Shown in pieces: positions 1 through 13,482 of a stretch of DNA of 62,807 nt (position 1 is the first letter of the stretch; each line of letters opens with the position of its first letter). The notes beneath the pieces are model-generated. The model saw only the letters and a program-made list of their open reading frames with translations. It had not been told where the DNA came from and ran no database searches. The translations under genes and the position numbers were made by a program. Source of the DNA: Lingula anatina (lineage: Eukaryota > Brachiopoda > Lingulata > Lingulida > Lingulidae); contig NW_019775707.1 in assembly GCF_001039355.2 (NCBI RefSeq), positions 1 through 62,807 of the forward strand. Direction: 5' to 3'.

Positions 1-1182
1 TTTAAAAAAAAAACTCTCTTCACTTGGATTCGACATTTAATTGAACGTATAAAGGTTGATTTAGGACTGGTCGGTCATTATAACCAGCGGACATCTTCCT
101 TAACTCCGATGAAATATCGACATAAGTTACGCTCCAAAATACTTAAGGTTATATGTGGATTGCAAAATTATGTTTTTGTGGGATTTTTAAACCCATGCTG
201 TGTGCCATTAGGTGAACTTGTACTCGCTGTAGCTACATGTTCTATATTCCTGGTCCTTGTCTTCATCATCTCAACAACTATGTTGGCACTTTTTCTCGGT
301 TTGTATTCCTTTTGAGGACATTACTCTTTCTCTTCTTAGGAAAATGCACAAGTTGTTATTGTTTAACTCTTACTTATTTAATTCAAATATACAGGATCCA
401 TACAGCGGTCTATGATGACTCTTCTATAGGCAGAATTTTGAAATAGTTTATCTAAGTCACCACGTGTGACCCGTCGCATTAAATTGACAAAGTAAACGTG
501 ACAGGCATTGCACGAATGTTGTAAAAAAAAAAATAAAATAAAAAAAAAGAAACATTTCGTGCACACTGTTAAGTTAAGGAGAATGAACGTTTAAAACGGA
601 AATTTTTCGTGCAACAAATCATTATAATGGTATATACGGAGCGATTTGACTTACGCCGAAAATTAACTGTTAATGTTTCCGGAATAAGCCCGACCTCTTC
701 GTCGATTTTACTGGCACAGTACTATACCGGCTACAACCATTACACTTCTACCACCATTAATTTGTTAGTCAGTGGGTCAGTCCTTGCTGCGAATGTCGTT
801 ATGTTTGAGTGTTTCACTAAAAGACATGACCGCATAATGAAAGGAGCAACTTAAAGCTTAGATTTATCTCAGGTGAATAAAGCAATTGTGAATTTCTTGA
901 AAGGTCAACCAAGTTATATGTCCAAAAGTCCACCTGATTACACAGCGCGTTGGGGTAGAACGCTGTTGTACTCAGCAACGTGCTGACGCATGAGGTATGC
1001 TGTATTTGTAGTTAAAACATGTGCAAATGGTCTTTGTTATTGTTTAAAAGGTCTAGAGAGCTGTGTTTTAAGTGCAAATGAATATTTAAAAGTTCAACGC
1101 AGACGTACATAGCATTATTACCCGTATCTCGTGACTTGCTATAAGTCTACAGTTAGAAGGGCTGACTTGAAGAAGAACAAAC
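1..1182. other. 5' flank, no gene recognised
   Basis: AT-rich sequence with short open stretches on both strands but no recognisable protein. The AADAT start codon follows at 1183, so part of this stretch should hold its promoter and 5' UTR. I see no convincing TATA box close to that ATG. Confidence 0.4.
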
Positions 1183-1398
1183 ATGGACTACAGAAGATTC
1201 CTGAACGGCATAGGGGTGCGCCGACAGAAAGGACCCTATTTGAGGGGTCTTCTAGAGAAAGTTCAAGATAATCCTGATATGCTGTCACTAGCTGGAGGCC
1301 TGCCCAACCCCTCCTTGTTTCCCATCCTGTCTGGAACATTTAAACTGAAAGATGGCGAGGAGGTTTACTTGGACGAAAATACAATGACGGTAGGTCGG

Positions 1399-1440
<42 letters not shown>

Positions 1441-1621
1441 CGCCTGTCCAATCCAGTTACTTTGTTAACACTGTTCTCTTAAATAGTGTCAGTATTTGCA
1501 AACACTTATCTTAATTAAATACGCCTTCTTGCCATCTTTCCAGTACCTTGCAGTACCAATACCTCACCGTGTTCAGCTTTCGGGAAATAAGACTTCAGAC
1601 TGAGAGAGAGAGAGAGAGAGG

Positions 1622-1658
<37 letters not shown>

Positions 1659-4322
1659 GGGGGACTCACATTTAACATATACTGTATTTTATTACAGGAG
1701 GTCCAGCAATACAGCAGCTCTCAAGGCTACCCTCCATTCCGTCAATGGTGTGAACGTTTCATTAAATCCTACCATGATCCGCCCTGCTGGGGTATGTTAA
1801 CACATACTATGTCTTATAATTGGCTGTGGCCAAAATCAATATGTTGCTTTCTTGACCTCCAAAAAGTGATAATGACCGAGGCAAAGCCTCATGTATTGCT
1901 GGTCACATTATTACGTAACAATGGGTTAGGGGCGTCAAAGTATGGTTATTTTAAATGCTTTTTGATGACGTCGGAGTGGCAAATATGCAGTTTTAGCGTA
2001 TCACTGAGAATATATATATAAGTTCGTATTTTATGACAATTATATAATGAGTGTATAATAACCATTCTGGTACAATTTGAGCTTAAAGGGATAATAACTC
2101 TTCGTTTTGGCCAAAAAAGAATTTTCCTGGGGTTAACAACAATTTTCCCATACTTACCAATGGTTAATGAATCCATTTTTACATTCAAAGTTAGTCCCTG
2201 TTTTTTTCTAAAACGTTCGTTTTTTTTTTTTTTATATAGAGTATAGGCATTAACGGAGGTCAAGTGGTCTAAAGACAAGCTCAGATATCAGAATAATAGC
2301 TATAACTGCCATTTTTTGTGGTAAAACAGAATGTACTATATCTCTATTAGTTGTTCACAATGTTTTTATTGTGAAATATTGATCTCATGCGAAGAGTTAT
2401 TATCCCTTTAAAATAGTGCCTCCCTGCACAATAATATGTTTCCTTCAAAATTCCTCCGATCTGATTGGTCGAGAGGGAGTGAATATCGTGAGTTTTGTTA
2501 CTTACGTCACCTTGTTTACGTTATGCCTTACGGTGGGTATTATTGAAACAAATCTCACAGGACGTTTGTAAGGCGTATTTAATATCTTAGCTTAAAATTA
2601 CGCGATAAATGTGTCATTACAGCCAAATCCCAGGAGAGAATTCTTTCTTGGGGATCGTATCATTCCCTTTCCCCAATACAAGTAAGTGTATAACTGCATA
2701 ACAAAAAAATATTAAGTTATTCCTGTAACATTGCGTGTGACTAGTCATGACATTCCAGTCTGCGTGTTACAACGTATGCCATATATCCCATGCTGCTTTC
2801 TTAGATCGTGGAGATAGGGCTTATGAGAGTCTCTAGCAATGGGTGATTTTATTAGCCTATGTAACAAAAAGGGAAATAATTCCAAATGCACAATGACGCC
2901 ACAAATGGCGTCTGGGCGTACATAGACACAATGAAGCACAAATTCTCACATAAAAGGAAAAAAGGACCTGTGTTTAGATACATGCATGCACTTGTCTAAG
3001 TGTTATCTTTACAGAAAATGCGGATGAATCAAAAACTAAAATAATGGTGACAAGCGGTGCCGCAGAGGCGTATACTAAAGTCCTTGAAATGTGTGTCAAA
3101 GAGGGCGACAAGGTACTGGTAGAAATTCCGACGTTCTCCAGCGCCATAGATAATCTCCTCACGCTCGGTGCGGAGCCGCTAGGGGTTCAAGGAGGCGACC
3201 ATGGCATGATTCCCGGCGAGCTGCGAAACATCATGTCAAAATGGAGACCCGAGGACGCAGACAATCCTCATTCTGACGTCCCTAAACTGATGTACGTCAT
3301 TCCTTCCAGCAGTAACCCTTCTGGCGCCACATTGCCCCTCGAGAGAAAACGAGAAATCTACGAGATTGCCCGAGAGTACAACCTTCTCATTATTGAAGAT
3401 GATCCGTACTATTTTCTTCAGTTTGGAGGCCGTCTGGAGCCAAGTTTTCTTTCTATCGATGCAGATGGTAGGGTGCTGAGAGCCGATTCCTTCTCAAAAT
3501 GTATGACGGCCGGGTTACGTCTCGGCATCCTAAGCGGCCCCGCTCTACTGGTTTCAAAAGTTCAATCCCACGTGGGTTTCTCGCAGGAACACAGCAACAA
3601 CCTCGCTCAAGCGGTGCTTCACAAAATCTTTGAGGCTTGGGGAGAGCAGGGCACGAAGAAGCGGTGGCGGGAGATCTCCGCATTCTACGAACGCCAGAAA
3701 AACGCCATGATGTCGTCTTCAAAGAAGTGGTTGACTGGATTGGCGGAGTTCGTGGAGCCTCAAGGAGGGATGTACTTATGGATAAGGTGATACATGTGTA
3801 TGGTTATAGATTTTACCCTGTACAATTAACTTATATTAAACTAACTTTACCTTCAACATCTAAAAAAGTGTGCAATTGTATTCATCCTTAAGCACTGCAG
3901 TTTTAAAATGCAGATTTTCCATTCACTGGTTAAAAAAACACCCTTTAATGGGTCATTTGTGGAAAGCATGCAAAGTATTTACTAGATTACTGTGGGGTCA
4001 TCTTATGTTGTAAACCAATCTGGTATAACAGTCTTTTTCGATCACCATTTATTACCGTATCTGAAACCTTCGATTTCTTGTTTAAATGCACTTTTTGTTT
4101 CGAAAAAGGCTGACGACAATCCCTGACAGCAGAAAGCTGATAGAAGAGAAAGCACTGGCTCACAAGATTGCTATGGCCCCTGGATGCATATTTACTCCAA
4201 ATCGTGACGTCCCGAGTCCTTATCTGCGGGCTAGCTATTCGACCATTTCTGTTGATCAGATTGATGTTGCTATGCAACGGTTGGCAGAAGTCATCAAAGA
4301 AGAAATGTCATACAAATCTTAA
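1183..4322 (+). CDS. AADAT: Kynurenine/alpha-aminoadipate aminotransferase, four exons
   Basis: PLP-dependent fold-type I aminotransferase. The family converts kynurenine to kynurenic acid and also transaminates 2-aminoadipate. Exons are 1183-1389, 1698-1791, 3015-3786 and 4109-4322. Every junction is GT-AG and the phases agree (0, 1, 2), giving 428 residues against 425 in human AADAT. The start reads MDYRRFL, like the human MNYARFI, followed by SLAGGLPNPSLFP near residue 35. The PLP lysine is about residue 262 in ADSFSK. The cofactor-contacting Asn is about 201 in SNPSG (human NPTG), the Asp-Tyr pair is in IIEDDPYYFLQF near 228-237, and the substrate-carboxylate Arg is about 398 in SPYLRAS. 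All key residues are present, so the gene looks functional. The human enzyme has an N-terminal mitochondrial targeting segment; I cannot judge targeting here. A poly(A) signal AATAAA lies at 4606-4611. Confidence 0.95.
1402..1662 (+). repeat. (CT)n and (GA)n tracts inside AADAT intron 1
   Basis: Intron 1 (1390-1697) carries a CT-rich run at about 1402-1441, just after the donor site, and a GA-rich run at about 1603-1662, shortly before the acceptor. The two tracts are complementary on the same strand. Confidence 0.85.
2083..2411. mobile_element. TTAA-flanked MITE, copy 1 (in AADAT intron 2)
   Basis: A non-coding element of about 329 nt with inverted termini: AGGGATAATAACTCTTCG at the left and its complement (GAAGAGTTATTATCCCT) at the right, flanked by TTAA on both sides. 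TTAA target sites suggest a piggyBac-type non-autonomous element. Copies 2 and 3 are at 9007-9351 and 60737-61081. The interior has no coding capacity. Confidence 0.85.
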
Positions 4323-6390
4323 GAGTTTCTTCAAATAAGTAAAAACCCAGTACTTTATTACAGAGTGCAAGTGTTAATTTTCTTAAGTGTCAAATATTGT
4401 GGACAGTTGTTGTCGTGTTTTGCAAGACAGCCACAGAAATAACATTTAGTCTTAGTTGATTGGTGAATTTCACCATCGAAATTACTTTTACGTGGATAAC
4501 AGCTGCAGACTGGATTTTGTGAACTGACCAAGTATGGTGCCATAAAAATACTTTTAGATATTTCATTTAAGGAGACGCTAACGAGTGCTCAGGGACATTA
4601 CCTCCAATAAAGAAACATTAAATAGCTGATTGACAAATAAAAATGGGACATTTTATAAATCCGTTAAAGATAAAGAAAATAAGAAAATGCGTGATAAGTA
4701 CTGAAATATTTAAATACCCTGGTATTTGTATGGGGAATCATTGGGTGATGGATAAGAACCAAAAGCTCGCTATATATTTGTCAGATAAAGAATTCGACAA
4801 CGTCAGCAAATCGAAAGCACGTGTAGTATAATTACATAATAATTTAATTGATTTTACGTATAACCTTTAATCAATAAGACAATCGATCAGATGAAAATAT
4901 ATCACAACTGACTTTTATCTCAAATAAAACTGAAGTATTAACGGGGAACATTGCAGGTTCGCAGGTGCGGTATATATGATTGAGGCTTGGTAAACTTAAG
5001 GTACCAGTATTTATGTCAATTGTACCGGTATGTATAAAAATTTTAACTTGGCTTCGGGATAAATCCGGTTAACTGATTTCTATGGGCCATTACCGCTGCG
5101 CCTGACAAGGACAAATTCAGATAATTGTGTCCATGACCCTGAAATAGGAGCAAGGGCGAGTTGGAGCTACATGTAGGAAGTTTTAGCGACACGTTACTGG
5201 CGAGCTTAAACAGGACAGTTCACAACCTTGTCTATGTTAAATATATGTTCTCTTTAAAGAGATTGCATAATTAAAAGTTGGGCAAGTAGGAATAAAATCA
5301 AATATTCCGTTCATGTTGTTATTGTTATTGTAATGATGATGTCTCTAATTAAACGTGATTTGCTTTTCATTAAGTAGCCCGGTTTATATACACGCCATTT
5401 TAACTCTATATTTGTTTAAATTTGGCTAGAAAAAGAAACAGATGTTCTTTTTCTATATTATTTATACCGTAGTGAACGTGTGTCATGTACATGTATTTAT
5501 TTATTTTTTTGGTTTATCTGTATCAGTTTCAAGCAACCACATAATGTGTTTATGTATCAACATACTGTACACATTGTAACGAACTATCATAACTAAGCAA
5601 AGAAGAGGAGGCAACAAAAGTATTCTTCGTTATCATCTGTCACCCGCATGTAGCAAGTACTATTCTTCTTGTAAAACATTGTTTTTTTAAATGCAAAATC
5701 AAAATACTAGTTCTTTTTCTACGTACGTATGTATATTACAAGATATGAGATAGGCATCAAAATATTACAAACAATAACTAAAACAGATATCAGTCAATTA
5801 ATTAATTCTTAAAAAGTAGAAGTACAAAATGTCCTTTAAATGTAAACTTTGCGTTCTTTTGTTCTTTTTCATCTCTTACAGATGTTATCTATGTTGGCAG
5901 GTTTTATAATTTAACGCATTTTTAAAACCCCAAGTCCTAAAACACATCTTTCCATTTTGAATTTCCAATTTACAAACCATACGCCCCCCCCCCCTCAAAT
6001 AAAAATAAATAAATAAAATAAAATGAAAAAAGAAAAAAGAAAGAAAAAAAGACAGGATACAAAATTTCAGTTATTGAGATAAGGCCANTTTTTTTTAAAT
6101 CGTTGTTGATAACAATTCATTTTCTCAAAGGTAGCACTATTTAGTCATTTTAAAAGTATACAAATATCAAGTATACTGCAGTGTAGCATGGATGGAATGG
6201 CATCATAATCACCAATAATGACAATAAAAATGTAAAACTTGAAAATCGTATAACTTTACTCTTTCATAAGATTGGACCTAAAATATGTTTACTACGATCC
6301 GAGCGTCTACTCGAAATAAAAGTGTGTATAAAAAGGATGATTTAATATAGTCTACCACTAACCATGTATTCAATATGTGCCTGAGGGGGT
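4323..6390. other. AADAT 3' flank, non-coding
   Basis: It holds the AADAT 3' UTR with AATAAA at 4606-4611, then AT-rich sequence with an A-rich low-complexity stretch at about 5985-6060 and one ambiguous base near 6088. I see no further gene. Confidence 0.5.
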
Positions 6391-6395
6391 GGGTG

Positions 6396-6433
6396 TGACG
6401 TCAGATACAGGTGCACGAGGCCACATATTTAAG
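6396..6433 (+). promoter_or_regulatory. Possible promoter: full CRE plus TATA-like box
   Basis: A full palindromic cAMP-response element TGACGTCA lies at 6396-6403, and a TATA-like TATTTAAG follows 23 nt later at 6426-6433. The spacing suits a TATA promoter starting near 6460 on the plus strand. No clear first coding exon follows within a kilobase, so a chance match is possible. Confidence 0.3.
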
Positions 6434-8295
6434 TAGTCATTACTCACACTTAGGAATGCGAGGGCAAGGCAACGCCGTACCACTGGGGATAGGAGTACAG
6501 CAGAGAACGCTACCTTCTCTATTAAAAGCATATTATGATGAAGTGAAATGATAAGATAAAAACGGCAATGCCATACATTGTTCGGCGTGTCTTGTTGGGT
6601 CAGGAGATCAATTGTTGGCGTTTATCGGGTGTAATTTGGACACCACGCCCCGTTATTACATTAACCGCGCCTCCGTCCGGTTAGCGGCTAAATTTATTAG
6701 AGCATTTCCAAGTTTGACTGAAATTCACCGTGTCTATTTCAGTCTTATACGCTGATTTAGTAATGAAGTTTTCTTACCCCGTCAACGGATTTTGTTAACA
6801 CACAAGTTTTAAAAACACCGGGAAGAGTATGTATTGTAATAGTCTGGTCAAGGGGTCATATCACGACAATAAAACCAACGGTCGTATTTGGACAAGCGTT
6901 TCCTTTTATACTTGAGCCCAAAATTATTTGTATTCCTATTTTGACCAGCAATGGTCATTCAAAATAAATACGAATGTAATACGTAAAACATTTTGGGTAC
7001 GTCAAAATATTTGACGAGCCGTGACATTATGTATGTCATAATGCAGAGCCTGACCGGCACATTAAGCAGTGCACAATGGGATTTCGGTGGGTGGTTAAAT
7101 GTTTTGTCTGGCCAAATCATAATGGTCATTTCGAGTATCAAATATACTCCAAATGTGCGCTACAGGATGCCTGCACAATGTGTCTGGGTTGTTAAATGAA
7201 GGTATGACGAGAAATGACAATAATGATAGAAATAAGAGAAATGACAGATACCACAAGCATTATCGTATTACTACAGTGTAGGCGGGTTGAGGTGTATAAA
7301 AGAATGCTGCAAAAATCTACATTTGTGACCACATTATAAAACGCATTTTACCAAAACAGGGTGAACAATTTTATAATCTACAAAGTTCCCAGAAATTTAA
7401 CATGCCAAACCTTAGAACTGCGAGATCCTCAAAATCTTTCATTCCCAGGGTGATTCCATCTTTAAAGAAAATTTATGATTTTAGGAGCTGCATTGATAAA
7501 TTTCAATTTTATCTTGTTCTTGAAAATGATTTTAAAAAAATATTTGATGCCCTTATACTGTTATAATTTTAGTATTATAAATGTACTGGTATCATCCAAA
7601 TTCAAATTGTAAAATTGAATATTATCGTTTTATTACAAGGGGTTTTTGTTTCTGTACTGAGTGCAGTATACTGTATATAGGCAATTGTGAGGATACTTGG
7701 ACTAGCTTTAAAGTCTCTCCTGGTACTTTATGCACGAAGAGGGACAATGTACTTGTTCTCTATCAGGTGGGCGATGACGTCATTGGTGTAATTCTGTGCA
7801 AAAATTCTCGCTGCGCATAATTAACTACGGTAATATTTGTGAATATGTAGAGGAAAATACTCTTTCTGTGGCCTTGGTAAAGGGTATACGGGTAAATGTA
7901 GCTGGGCAAACCCAGGGAAACACTTTAGGTTTTAAATTAAGGCCAAACAAGGAAAACGTGACACGCTGATACAGAGTGAAAGATATCCTACAAACGTGAT
8001 ACAAACGTCTTAATTTCAAGTGTCGTACATACGGGCTTATATTTCTATTACTGGTATGCCAAACCTCTGTGTATGCTCTACTGCGTTTATATTCACCCCA
8101 CAGTACTGGAATTGAATGGATTCACAAAATGGCAATAATGTTTACATTTATGCCACCGATATAGAACTGCCATTATAGTAACGTGTGTATTTCTCTTGCA
8201 CCATTGCGCTCAAGTGTTATCTAGATCTCGCAACTCTGTAACGAATGTAATAATTACACGAGAAATATTATGATTATTCAATTGTTGTCTTGCAG

Positions 8296-10159
8296 GTGAT
8301 CCAAATTTAAACAGAAACCGTCTGTGGGCGGAATACGAAAAGGAGAAAATAGGTGAATTTATTGAACTGAGAGGCGACCATTCTTCTCAATCAAGACATT
8401 CTGTGGTACAAAGGAGGTTTTCATTGTGTTATTCTTTCTTTCTGGGAGAAGAATAGATTTGCCGGTTAAGGTGATAGGTTGAGGTCAAATTTGAACAAGG
8501 TACGGTTACAGCCACAGAATAGGCCTATATGTATAACTGGGCTATAGTGGGAAAGACCCCAATGAGGACCCAGACCAGTAATATATTTCTTCATGCCTCT
8601 ATTTCCCCCATTGTGCATTACATTGGAACACTTCTCTTACGTTATACCTACCCTCTGCCAGGGCCACAGATTGACTTTTCACAGAAAATTCACAGACATG
8701 CCTTTACATAACTAGACGGTCATTGGTTTTTCCCATATTTCCCTATATAATCTGCCACCCTGGTAAAGGGTACGTTAAACCAACATTTCCGTCATTAATG
8801 GGTGTGAAGAAAGTTCACCAGACCACCCCAGTCGTTTGGTGGAAATTCGAGGGCCAGTGTTTTTTATTTCTTCTTTTTTGTCTGTCAGGATTTGTGGTCT
8901 GAGAGTGGACAGCCGATAGCTCGAGAGATAGAAAGCGGAGTGGCCAAGTCCCACTTCCTAACCCTCCCACACCCGTGTCTCTGAAAGCGGTCATCTTCTT
9001 CTTTTCTTAAAGTGATAATAACTCTTCGTTTCGGCCCAAAAATGAATTTTCCTGGAGTAAACAACAATTTTCCCATACTTACCAATGGTTAATGAATCCA
9101 TTTTTACATTCAAAGTTAGTCCCTGGTTTTTTTCTAAAAAGTTTGGTTTTTTGTTAAAATCTCTAAAGAGATTTTAACAGAGTATAGCCATCAATGGAGG
9201 TCACGTGGTCTAAAGACAAGCTCAGATATCAGAATAATAGCTATAACAGCCGTTTTTGTGGGAAAACAGAATATATTATATTTTTATGAGTCATTCACAA
9301 TGTTTTTATTGTGAAGAACAGATTTCATATGAAGAGTTATTATCCCTTTAATGTCTTTCATGTGGTACTATCGAACTTTTGTTCGAAAAGGGCCTTTCTT
9401 GAACTCATCCCTCAAATTTGTTTGTGGGCACATGTTTTATTATAATCATTACTATTATTATTATTATTATAGTATAAATTTCGAAAACCTATCACGGTGA
9501 GTCGTCGATGGAATGACATGTGTGGGCTTGCATTCGATACACACTTTATAAAGAAAACATTGTTAACGTCGCGTGCTTTTTATCACGTTTACTACACATA
9601 AAACCATGTCCAATCTGGTCTTGTTGTTGAACTATTGACAATAATCTTTCTTGTGTAAATAAATCTATACTTCAAAAATGACCATTTCTTCATGTCAGGA
9701 TGAAATCGCTGACCAGGGCAAATCTTTTCCCAAATCAATTAAACCAATAGAAATTCCAATACGGGAGAAGGCGGAAGCTTTCTGATAAGGAACAACTAAC
9801 AACAGGGCGTTGCAGTGTTTACTTTTCGCAGTCAGAAAATAATTCAATTTTGATTGATGAAAGTGGCCCACGTTTTTTATGATCAATCCGTTAAAACCGT
9901 CATGCGTGTCAATTCACATTATATTTAATTTTCAAAGCGGTCCTTGCTTTAGTTATGGATTTTACATACATGTCAGGGTATTTTTGAATTGCGTTTTCAA
10001 GTTTTAAAATACTGGATTATAGATTCTCACTCAGCAAAAAACAGCATTTGTGTGAATGTGTGTGCGAGAGAGAGAGAGAGAGAGAGAGAGTAGAGTAGAG
10101 TAGAGTAGAGTAGAGTAGAGTAGATGCTTGTGCACATACACATATCATAAATGCCTGAG

Positions 10160-10228
<69 letters not shown>

Positions 10229-11213
10229 TTTTCAACGTCCTCTACAGGGAAGGGAATGGGGTAAGAAGATGGGGGAGGGGGGTCTTTCCTTCCGCCTCTA
10301 TCAACCCGAAGCCTGTAATAAACCGTAAACGTTCGTCCCACCATCACTATTAAAGACATTATAATCACCCATGTTGTACGGTGGTATATGGAGCCTAGGG
10401 AAATGTGTGGTTATCAGGGGCATCACCCCAAGGGCCTGGCCACGCCCACTTCACACTCAACACACAGACAGATAGCTGGTACCTTTGTGGTGGACCTCGA
10501 GATTTAGCATGTGATAGTTCCCATTTCCTTTCCCTGTATAATAATCTGCAGTTATTTGTATTGTACGTATTTGAAACTATGCATTCCCGTGTTTTCAGGT
10601 GCCATAACGTGAGATTGCTGATAACATCACGAACGATATATCATCGTAGCTGGCGGAATATTTTGTCAACAACCCATTTTTGTAGTATGGGATACCTATA
10701 CCAAATATTTGCGTGTACTTCACATAGGCAATTCTCAGAGTCGAAAAGATGATGCGAATAATTAATACTGAATATCCGGGTTTTATCTCTCGTCTCTAAC
10801 AGTGACCCCTCTGCTTCGTTATTTGCAAATATGGTATATGGCACATGTACGTAGATCTTTCGTGATTCGAACAAGTTACCACGTACGTTGCTACTACTGA
10901 AGTTGTTGTTTAAAAGGGCTTACAGATCAAGCAAACTTAAAAAAGATCTCACATTTTATTTGTGTTACTTTTTCGCTTTTTTTTTCTTTTATCACAGGGA
11001 ATAAAAAACACGCCTGGGCAGGAGGTCACAGCCACTTTGTAAAAACTACCATTGGCACTCTGCTTGTACACGAAATCTGTGGCCAGTTAAAAGTAATAGC
11101 CGTTAATTTGACCAAAGGCAATCAGCTGATCGATGTCATTGATATTGAAATGGCCACATTGGCTCGTATGTTTTATTCAGATGGCCAAGAATGGGTTCAG
11201 CCACCATCTTATT
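8296..11213 (+). CDS. Two candidate coding exons of an unrecognised gene
   Basis: 8296-8352 follows the acceptor TCTTGCAG and reads DPNLNRNRLWAEYEKEKI, then a possible GTGAAT donor in phase 1. 10998-11213 follows a strong acceptor (pyrimidine tract then ATCACAG) and stays open for about 71 codons; it includes HAWAGGHSHFVKTT and ends at a GTAGGT donor. Phase 1 on both sides would let them join, but that is a one-in-three coincidence. I recognise no family. The 11-kb exon could also be a chance open frame, because the minus-strand CLCA exon starts only 270 nt away. Confidence 0.2.
9007..9351. mobile_element. TTAA-flanked MITE, copy 2
   Basis: Same element and orientation as at 2083-2411, with the same inverted termini and a TTAA at each end. 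It also carries the shared internal stretch ACTTACCAATGGTTAATGAA. The left terminus has one change (AAAGTGATAATAAC). Confidence 0.85.
10063..10222. repeat. Compound microsatellite: (GA)n, (TAGAG)n, (TA)n
   Basis: A GA run at about 10065-10090 passes into roughly seven pentamer units TAGAG to about 10123. After a short spacer comes a pure TA run from about 10162 to 10222. No coding meaning; open frames across it are low-complexity artefacts. Confidence 0.9.
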
Positions 11214-11479
11214 GTAGGTCGTCCATTTTAATGGCAAAGCAATACTTATGCCCTTAGGGTAAGATATTATTGTCAGATAAATACGGTAGACTGTGACTTG
11301 ATGCATATTTTGAAAATTTTATCTAGTCACATCAAAAATGGAAACGTTATTAACTGATTCTCAATTGTTGCTATTAGGGTGTATCCCTTAGATATTAAAA
11401 GTCACATGTGTATACTCAGTACAAGGACTAGGGTGTGGTATATAGGGAATACCTGTTCTGTCAACTGAGTGGATCTTAC

Positions 11480-11680
11480 CTTAATCTTGTTGACAATCTC
11501 TGGATTCTCCGTCACATCTCTGTGTATTCCCACCACGAGGCCTTTGTAACCGTTATTAACCAACGTCACTTTGCTCTTTCTAGCGTCCGCGGCGAGAAAC
11601 GCCGTGGTAAGTAACAAGAAAATCATAGTCACACGTGTACTGGTAGATATCCGCCTTGTCGTAGTCCCCCTCCAAGACAT
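11480..11680 (-). CDS. First coding exon of a CLCA-type secreted protein
   Basis: CLCA proteins (calcium-activated chloride channel regulators) are secreted, have an N-terminal metalloprotease-like domain and modulate chloride conductance. This minus-strand exon encodes a hydrophobic signal segment (MIFLLLTTAFLAADA) followed by SKVTLVNNGYKGLVVGIH and a Glu/Asn-rich stretch. That matches the mature CLCA N-terminus, where human CLCA1 has an NNNGYEGIVVAI-like segment. It ends in KIK at a good GTAAGA donor (just below 11480) in phase 0. The start may be the ATG at 11680 or, more signal-peptide-like, the one at 11626. Downstream exons should lie below 11.4 kb on the minus strand, but I could not find the metalloprotease or VWA exons there. 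It may be a gene with long introns that I missed, or an orphan exon. Confidence 0.6.
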
Positions 11681-13482
11681 TGTTGTGACTTTCCCTCTCT
11701 TTATACAGTTTATACAGTGTGTCCACATTGTCCGTGTTTGTACACACTCCCGATCAATACATCTGTCGGGACCCTTCAGTCCAAGGCGACTGTCGCCTTA
11801 ATCACGTCTCACTTCAGTATGGGTAACAGGTTAACGCTAGAGCGTAACGTATTCACTCTCGCCCCACCTCTCCCTTGCAGCTATTTTACATGTACACCGA
11901 TTTTATGTTAAAGTGTCGGATTCGCTAGGCTGACTGAACCATACGGGCGTTCTCGCACAGTACTTATTTCTGTCAGTTTAAGTGGGCTATTCTCTAACCT
12001 GTCAGTCAAGCGTTCATAAGCCAATCTGCCCACTTGGTGTTTCATTCCGCTGCCGTGACTCGCTAAGGATCATTGTCGTAAATCTCAATTGATTGTTTTA
12101 CGCCGCTAGAGGGCGTTTGAGAAAAGTAACGTTTCGCGTCTCGTGAATAAGCACGGAGTTAAAATTTAGGGGAAAAGGCGTTATTTTTGAAGCAAAGAAT
12201 TTGAGAAAGTAAAGGAATTTGTCCAACTACATGTAACAAGCATATGAGTAAAATCACAATGCAAAACCTAGGCCAAATCAATTTCAATTGATTTTGTTAG
12301 GAAATGTGCATATTTGTATAGTTCTTTTATTTACACTTAGAGAAATTTTAACATACCAAAACAATAAGAACGCTGTATTCATAATTATTTGATATGCTTT
12401 GCAAAAGAGCTGCCACACCCTCTTTCAAACTAAGGCCTTTGCAAATGGCACCTACAACTTGAATTGATATTCAAACTGAATTACGCAAAAAGTCTTTTGG
12501 CCATTTCATTTACAGTAGAACATCAAAATGACCATGCTCCCAAAAGAAAGCAACCAATGAAAATGTCGATATGCACAGCCAACTAAACAAATGTATGGCC
12601 TAGACATTTCTGTGTGGGGTGGGTGCATGTTGTTTCATTCAGCCAGTCAGCTCTAGAATACAAACAAGGAATAACCCCCAATAAATAGGCCTATACAAAT
12701 TACACAGGAGTTCGACTTCGGCGTGACGTGAATTACAAAAAAAAAATAAATAAATAAATAAATAAATAAAATACTTGGACTTTCTGTTATAGTATAAAGC
12801 AATGATATCAATATGAATTCCAATTGCCCAAGCCCCAGCCAATGAACTTGACAGAATCAACACAATGATGGAGCGCCACGTAGGAAGCATTGTGTACAAA
12901 CCCCTGTTTTATGTCAACATTGACATTTTTTCACTTGGCGGCTACGTGTATTGTACTGTCAAATGTCCCTATATCGATTTCATAAATATGTTAGTTTGGA
13001 GGGTGGGCGCGGTGCGACAGGATTACTCTCATAATGACTGAAAATACTGAATCTACAGATAAAGATATGTGTAATAGCTATTATGAGTTGTTTTATATGT
13101 CTAAGACATTAAAGGGAAAGGCATAGTCAACTTCAAAAATGAATAGTTCTTTCATTCGCAACGTATCGACACCATCTATTTAATACACTTAGCGCAAATG
13201 TTTTCTGTGGTGTGCGCTTATAACATTTATGTCATCAAAAATAATAATTCATATGAGAATTTGAGGCATCCATGTTTACGCAATACACTGACCACTTTAA
13301 AGGTTAGGTGCTTTTGAGATTATTTAAACCTTTTTGAAGTCGTGACCGATACAGGGACCGATCCTTGCGCATACCAATTAATGCTTTTAGAGACAATATA
13401 CACCCTCGAACTTCAGTTAGTCATGAGATTTCAAAGACTCATCACTGATAGAATATGGTCACATTTGACATCAAGGCCACAT

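Noticed and set aside
2613-2682. Possible extra AADAT exon (acceptor at 2620, donor GTAAGTG near 2681)
   Set aside because: The splice signals look fine, but adding it breaks the phase between exons 2 and 3. Without it the protein already has the full length and matches the family.
10017-10368. Open frames over the 10.1-kb microsatellites
   Set aside because: The translations are Tyr-Ile or Ser-Leu runs caused by TA and GA repeats.
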